DNA of 6,585 nt from Bacteroidales bacterium (lineage in GTDB: Bacteria > Bacteroidota > Bacteroidia > Bacteroidales > WCHB1-69): assembly GCA_024400715.1 (NCBI GenBank), contig JAKSMH010000064.1, positions 1 to 6,585 on the forward strand, read 5' to 3'. The translations under genes and the position numbers were made by a program. Of this stretch, positions 4,696 through 6,585 are shown in pieces; position 1 is the first letter of the stretch; each line of letters opens with the position of its first letter. The notes under the pieces were generated by a model. The model worked only from the letters and a program-made list of their open reading frames with translations. It was not told the DNA's origin and did no database searches.

Positions 4696-6386
4696 TGAAG
4701 AAATTCGTCACGTTTGCGGTTGTTTTATGTTCTATTTTTTGCCTTTCAGCGCAAAATACAACTGAAAATTTATACGATTATCCTGAAGCGTATGTGGAAA
4801 TTTCGTCAGTTTCCCCTCAGCAATTATTGCAGTTGTCTCGCCAGTTTTCCGTAGATAAAGTTGTCAAGAATGAATCTTTGTTTGATGTCCGACTTTGGTT
4901 AGGACCGCGCGATTATGCAGATTTTTTGAATTTGGGACTTTCTTACTCTTTTTGGCGTAATAATTTGAAATACGGTGAGTTGGAAATGGCAACGACTTGC
5001 GAACAAATGGCAGGATGGGATAGGTATCCGACCTATTCGGTATATTGTGCGATGATGGATTCTTTCCAACGTCGTTATCCTTCACTTTGTCGCGTGGATA
5101 CGGTTTTGGCGGAAACCCCCAATCACCACAGTCTGTTGGCGGCATACATTGGAAGCAATATGAGTGGTGAGGCAACCCGTCCCCAGTTTTATTTGGCCTC
5201 GTCTATTCATGGCGACGAACAACTCGGTTTCGTGTTGTCGCTGAGGTTGATAGATTATCTGCTTCAGCATTATTCAGATGATATTCAAGTTCAAAATATT
5301 GTAAATCAGATTGATGTTTGGATTTGTCCCATTGAAAATCCCGACGGTATGTATTATCGAAGTGATGATGTTATTGGGGGCTGGTCCTGGGGTGGTTCAG
5401 GCTCGCAAAGATCCAACGCAAATGGATTTGACCTAAATCGGGATTTCCCATTAATCGGTCAGCCGACAAAAGATAGTTATGAGCCAGAGACACAGGCAAT
5501 TATGGAGTTTGCCGCAAGACATCATTTTACGATGTCCGCTTCTTTGCACGGAGGAAGCGAATTGCTGAATTTTCCTTGGGATACTTGGACGGAAAGTCAG
5601 TGTTCTCATGCGGACAGTGATTGGTGGTGGCTGATTGGACGTGCCTTTGCCGATACTTGCCACAAGTATGCTTCATCAACCTATTTTATGGATGAATATG
5701 ACGGAGTTACGCCCGGAGGAGATTGGTATGTTATTACGGGTAGTCAGCAGGATTATATGAATTATTATCAGCGAGTTCGGGAGTCAACGATAGAGATTTC
5801 GGATGATAAGTCGCCCGATGGGGATGAACTGCCTGAATATTGGAATAGTTTGAAGGCATCGTTTTTGCATTATATTGAAGCGTGTCTGAATGGCATTACG
5901 GGGATGGTTGCAGATTCGATAACCGGAGAACCATTGGAGGCGAAGGTATGGGTGGAGAATCATGACGTGAATAATTCCGATGTGTATTCTCATCTTCCTG
6001 AAGGTAAATATTTTAGACCGATAAAATCGGGTCTGTATGACGTGACTTTTTCAGCGGATGGCTATCAATCCAAAACCGTTTCAGTGCAGGTTGTCGATGG
6101 ATGCGCCCAGCAACTTGACGTGCAACTTGTGCCTATTGGAGTAGGTATAGGGGAAACCAGCGTGCCGACTTTCAAAATTTATCCGAATCCGGTGGGTGAT
6201 TGCTTGAATATCACGTATGAAAAGGGAATGAAGTCGCAGTTTGGGACCGTTTATGATGCGTCGGGTCGCCAGTTGTTTCTTTTTGACTTGCCGGACGGTT
6301 CGGTACAATTGAATGTTTCCTGTTTGGCGAAAGGACTTTATTTCGTAAAAATTGGCGAAAAAATTGAAAAATTTGTCCGTTTGTAA
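4695..6386 (+). CDS. Secreted M14 zinc carboxypeptidase with type IX secretion C-terminal domain
   Basis: A 563-aa exported metallocarboxypeptidase. Signal peptide at about 1-19 (KK, then a hydrophobic core ending LSA-Q); there is no proper lipobox. Residues ~20-100 resemble the N-terminal pro-region of Bacteroidetes M14 peptidases. The M14 domain spans about 105-395. Zinc ligands are His172 and Glu175 (SSIHGDEQLG) and His285 (ASLHGGSE). Substrate-carboxylate residues are Arg239 and Asn248-Arg249 (GFDLNRDFP), the NPDG turn is 215-218, and the catalytic Glu is Glu367 (STIEISDDKSP). The run ELPEYWNSLKASFLHYIE followed by a transthyretin-like domain (~399-478, GITGMVADSITGEPLEAKV) matches the regulatory M14B group (carboxypeptidase N/E/M/D type). 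Residues ~493-563 (KIYPNPVGD ... KGLYFVKI ... KFVRL) form a type A sorting domain, predicting export by the type IX system and anchoring or release at the cell surface. It likely trims C-terminal residues from peptides. The start overlaps the dapA stop (TAATG) with no Shine-Dalgarno site. Confidence 0.93.
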   Translation: MKKFVTFAVVLCSIFCLSAQNTTENLYDYPEAYVEISSVSPQQLLQLSRQFSVDKVVKNESLFDVRLWLGPRDYADFLNLGLSYSFWRNNLKYGELEMATTCEQMAGWDRYPTYSVYCAMMDSFQRRYPSLCRVDTVLAETPNHHSLLAAYIGSNMSGEATRPQFYLASSIHGDEQLGFVLSLRLIDYLLQHYSDDIQVQNIVNQIDVWICPIENPDGMYYRSDDVIGGWSWGGSGSQRSNANGFDLNRDFPLIGQPTKDSYEPETQAIMEFAARHHFTMSASLHGGSELLNFPWDTWTESQCSHADSDWWWLIGRAFADTCHKYASSTYFMDEYDGVTPGGDWYVITGSQQDYMNYYQRVRESTIEISDDKSPDGDELPEYWNSLKASFLHYIEACLNGITGMVADSITGEPLEAKVWVENHDVNNSDVYSHLPEGKYFRPIKSGLYDVTFSADGYQSKTVSVQVVDGCAQQLDVQLVPIGVGIGETSVPTFKIYPNPVGDCLNITYEKGMKSQFGTVYDASGRQLFLFDLPDGSVQLNVSCLAKGLYFVKIGEKIEKFVRL

Positions 6387-6399
6387 CCCTGTTTGAGAT

Positions 6400-6425
6400 A
6401 TTGGATAACTGTGCCAATTTTTATT
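6400..6425 (+). terminator. Weak terminator-like hairpin after the peptidase gene
   Basis: ATTGG (6400-6404) and CCAAT (6414-6418) form a perfect but short 5-bp stem with a 9-base loop, running straight into TTTTTATT. It lies 13 bases after the TAA stop. The stem is AT-rich and short, so it may be weak. It is placed where an operon end is expected, before a new promoter-like box. Confidence 0.35.
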
Positions 6426-6482
6426 CTTGATTTTTTATTTTGATAAATTTCTAAGGTTCTGAAATTGTGTCGAAAAAAATCG

Positions 6483-6490
6483 TATCTTTG
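6483..6490 (+). promoter_or_regulatory. Putative promoter of the EF-G gene, -7 box TATCTTTG
   Basis: TATCTTTG is an exact match to the Bacteroidetes -7 consensus TAnnTTTG, followed by CCGCC. A TTG at 6465-6467 is only 15 bases upstream, closer than the usual -33 spacing, so the -33 element is unclear. The implied start near 6497 gives an A/T-rich leader of about 42 bases. The rest of the gap 6387-6538 shows nothing else recognisable. Confidence 0.55.
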
Positions 6491-6538
6491 CCGCCAATTT
6501 CAAAAATAATATTCATATATAAATTTAAAATAAAAACG

Positions 6539-6585
6539 ATGAAAGTTTATCAAACCAAAGAAATTAGAAATGTTGCCCTTATCGG
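6539..6585 (+). CDS. Elongation factor G-like GTPase, first 15 residues (3' end outside window)
   Basis: An ATG at 6539-6541, after an A-rich leader (AAATAAAAACG), opens a frame reading MKVYQTKEIRNVALI and then GG of a Gly codon. From memory this matches the N-terminus of the Bacteroidetes EF-G paralogue, which starts MKVYQTxEIKNIALLG and continues straight into the GTP-binding P-loop. EF-G drives ribosomal translocation; Bacteroidetes usually carry a second, divergent copy as well as the one in the str operon. The absence of ribosomal protein genes just upstream fits this being the stand-alone copy. Only 47 bases are visible, so the identity rests on a short match and no functional residue can be checked. 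Confidence 0.6.
   Translation, partial: MKVYQTKEIRNVALI

Noticed and set aside
4695..4760. Lipoprotein signal on the M14 peptidase
   Set aside because: Cysteines at residues 12 and 16 are preceded by VVL and SIF, not a lipobox. A standard signal peptide ending LSA-Q fits better, as expected for type IX cargo.

Overview
The window looks like a chromosomal segment of a Bacteroidetes bacterium, most likely of the order Bacteroidales and probably a lineage that keeps a type IX secretion system (Porphyromonas-, Tannerella- or Paludibacter-like rather than Bacteroides proper). Four things point there. The secreted peptidase ends in a type IX C-terminal sorting domain. The promoter-like boxes fit the Bacteroidetes -7 consensus TAnnTTTG, and most starts have A-rich leaders instead of Shine-Dalgarno sites. 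The OxyR and DapA sequences resemble Bacteroides homologues, as I remember them. The last bases encode the N-terminus of a Bacteroidetes-type elongation factor G. No rRNA, tRNA, CRISPR array, insertion sequence or phage gene was seen, and no gene-free stretch exceeds about 215 bases.

Left part (1-2276, minus strand, leftward): a ferritin gene cut by the window edge and, 57 bases upstream of it, a full-length class I hybrid cluster protein gene (hcp). Together they look like an iron storage and nitrosative/redox stress unit. A 214-base region separates hcp from a divergently transcribed OxyR-like LysR regulator (2277-3200, plus strand). That region holds a promoter-like box for each side and three inverted repeats. 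One of them, at 2201-2219, is a good candidate LysR-type binding site. The regulator keeps the two redox cysteines of OxyR but has lost several residues that surround the peroxide-sensing cysteine in E. coli OxyR, so its signal may not be ordinary H2O2.

Right part (3201-6585, plus strand): a promoter-like box precedes three genes joined by one-base TAATG stop/start overlaps. They encode a small cytoplasmic protein of unknown function (probably DUF6913), dihydrodipicolinate synthase (dapA, the first committed step to diaminopimelate and lysine) and a secreted M14 metallocarboxypeptidase with a type IX sorting domain. The dapA product keeps its catalytic residues but has a Trp where the family almost always has Pro, and it lacks most residues of the E. 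coli lysine-feedback site. After a weak terminator-like hairpin and a clear TATCTTTG box, an EF-G gene starts and runs out of the window.

I see no clearly new system. The points most worth checking are the divergent OxyR-like/hcp/ferritin module with its altered sensor, and the tight coupling of a lysine/DAP biosynthesis enzyme to a secreted carboxypeptidase.
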